NCBI GenBank assembly: GCA_030040395.1 | Contig: JASHTU010000518.1 | Span: 1-6,058, forward strand | Direction of reading: 5' to 3' | Origin: Acidobacteriaceae bacterium | Lineage (GTDB): Bacteria; Acidobacteriota; Terriglobia; Terriglobales; Acidobacteriaceae | Length of the DNA stretch: 6,058 nt | Part shown: piece by piece, positions 6,016-6,058 of the stretch | How the letters are laid out: every line of letters starts with the position of its first letter | Position numbering within the stretch: the first letter of the stretch is position 1 | Notes under the pieces: generated by a model | Seen by the model: the letters and a program-made list of their open reading frames with translations, nothing else | Database searches by the model: none | What the model was told of the DNA's origin: nothing | Program-made: the position numbers and the translations under genes

Positions 6016-6058
6016 CAGAGAATTTTCCCGCCATGCCTCCATCGCCGCGCAGCCAACC

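Overview
The window looks like a GC-rich (roughly 60-65 %) chromosomal fragment of an acidobacterium, probably of the Terriglobia/Acidobacteriia. The main reason is the large outer-membrane receptor that fills two thirds of it. It has a carboxypeptidase-regulatory-like N-terminal domain, an Oar-like plug and barrel, and stretches such as VTTTISSAQLQALPASGR that are typical of the receptor families expanded in that group. This assignment comes from family knowledge, not from a search.

Layout. Positions 1-386 (+) hold the 3' part of a zinc-dependent, YahK/CAD-like NADP alcohol dehydrogenase whose 5' part lies off the left edge. At 377-386 this gene runs abruptly, tail to tail, into a second related dehydrogenase on the minus strand (359-1330). 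That copy has an intact start and active site but has lost about 35 C-terminal residues. The two genes are about 80 % identical in DNA over 315 aligned bases, with differences mostly at third codon positions. They meet at a 10-bp sequence that fits both, so this is either a deletion between convergent paralogues or a chimeric assembly join. Positions 1331-1636 are a non-coding gap with a small inverted repeat close to the dehydrogenase start. Positions 1637-5794 (-) encode the TonB-dependent receptor of about 1385 residues, which carries an unusual Ala/Glu/Pro-rich linker of about 200 residues between its N-terminal domain and its plug. Positions 5795-6058 hold its leader and probable promoter, with three inverted repeats, including a perfect 16-bp palindrome about 63 bp upstream of the predicted transcription start.

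How the parts relate. The receptor would import an unidentified substrate across the outer membrane using TonB energy. The dehydrogenases would reduce aldehydes with NADPH in the cytoplasm. The receptor and the minus-strand dehydrogenase point the same way but are 306 bp apart, so a shared function is not supported. I found no complete novel multi-gene system. The points most worth a second look are the tail-to-tail dehydrogenase junction, the receptor's linker and the palindromic upstream region of the receptor.
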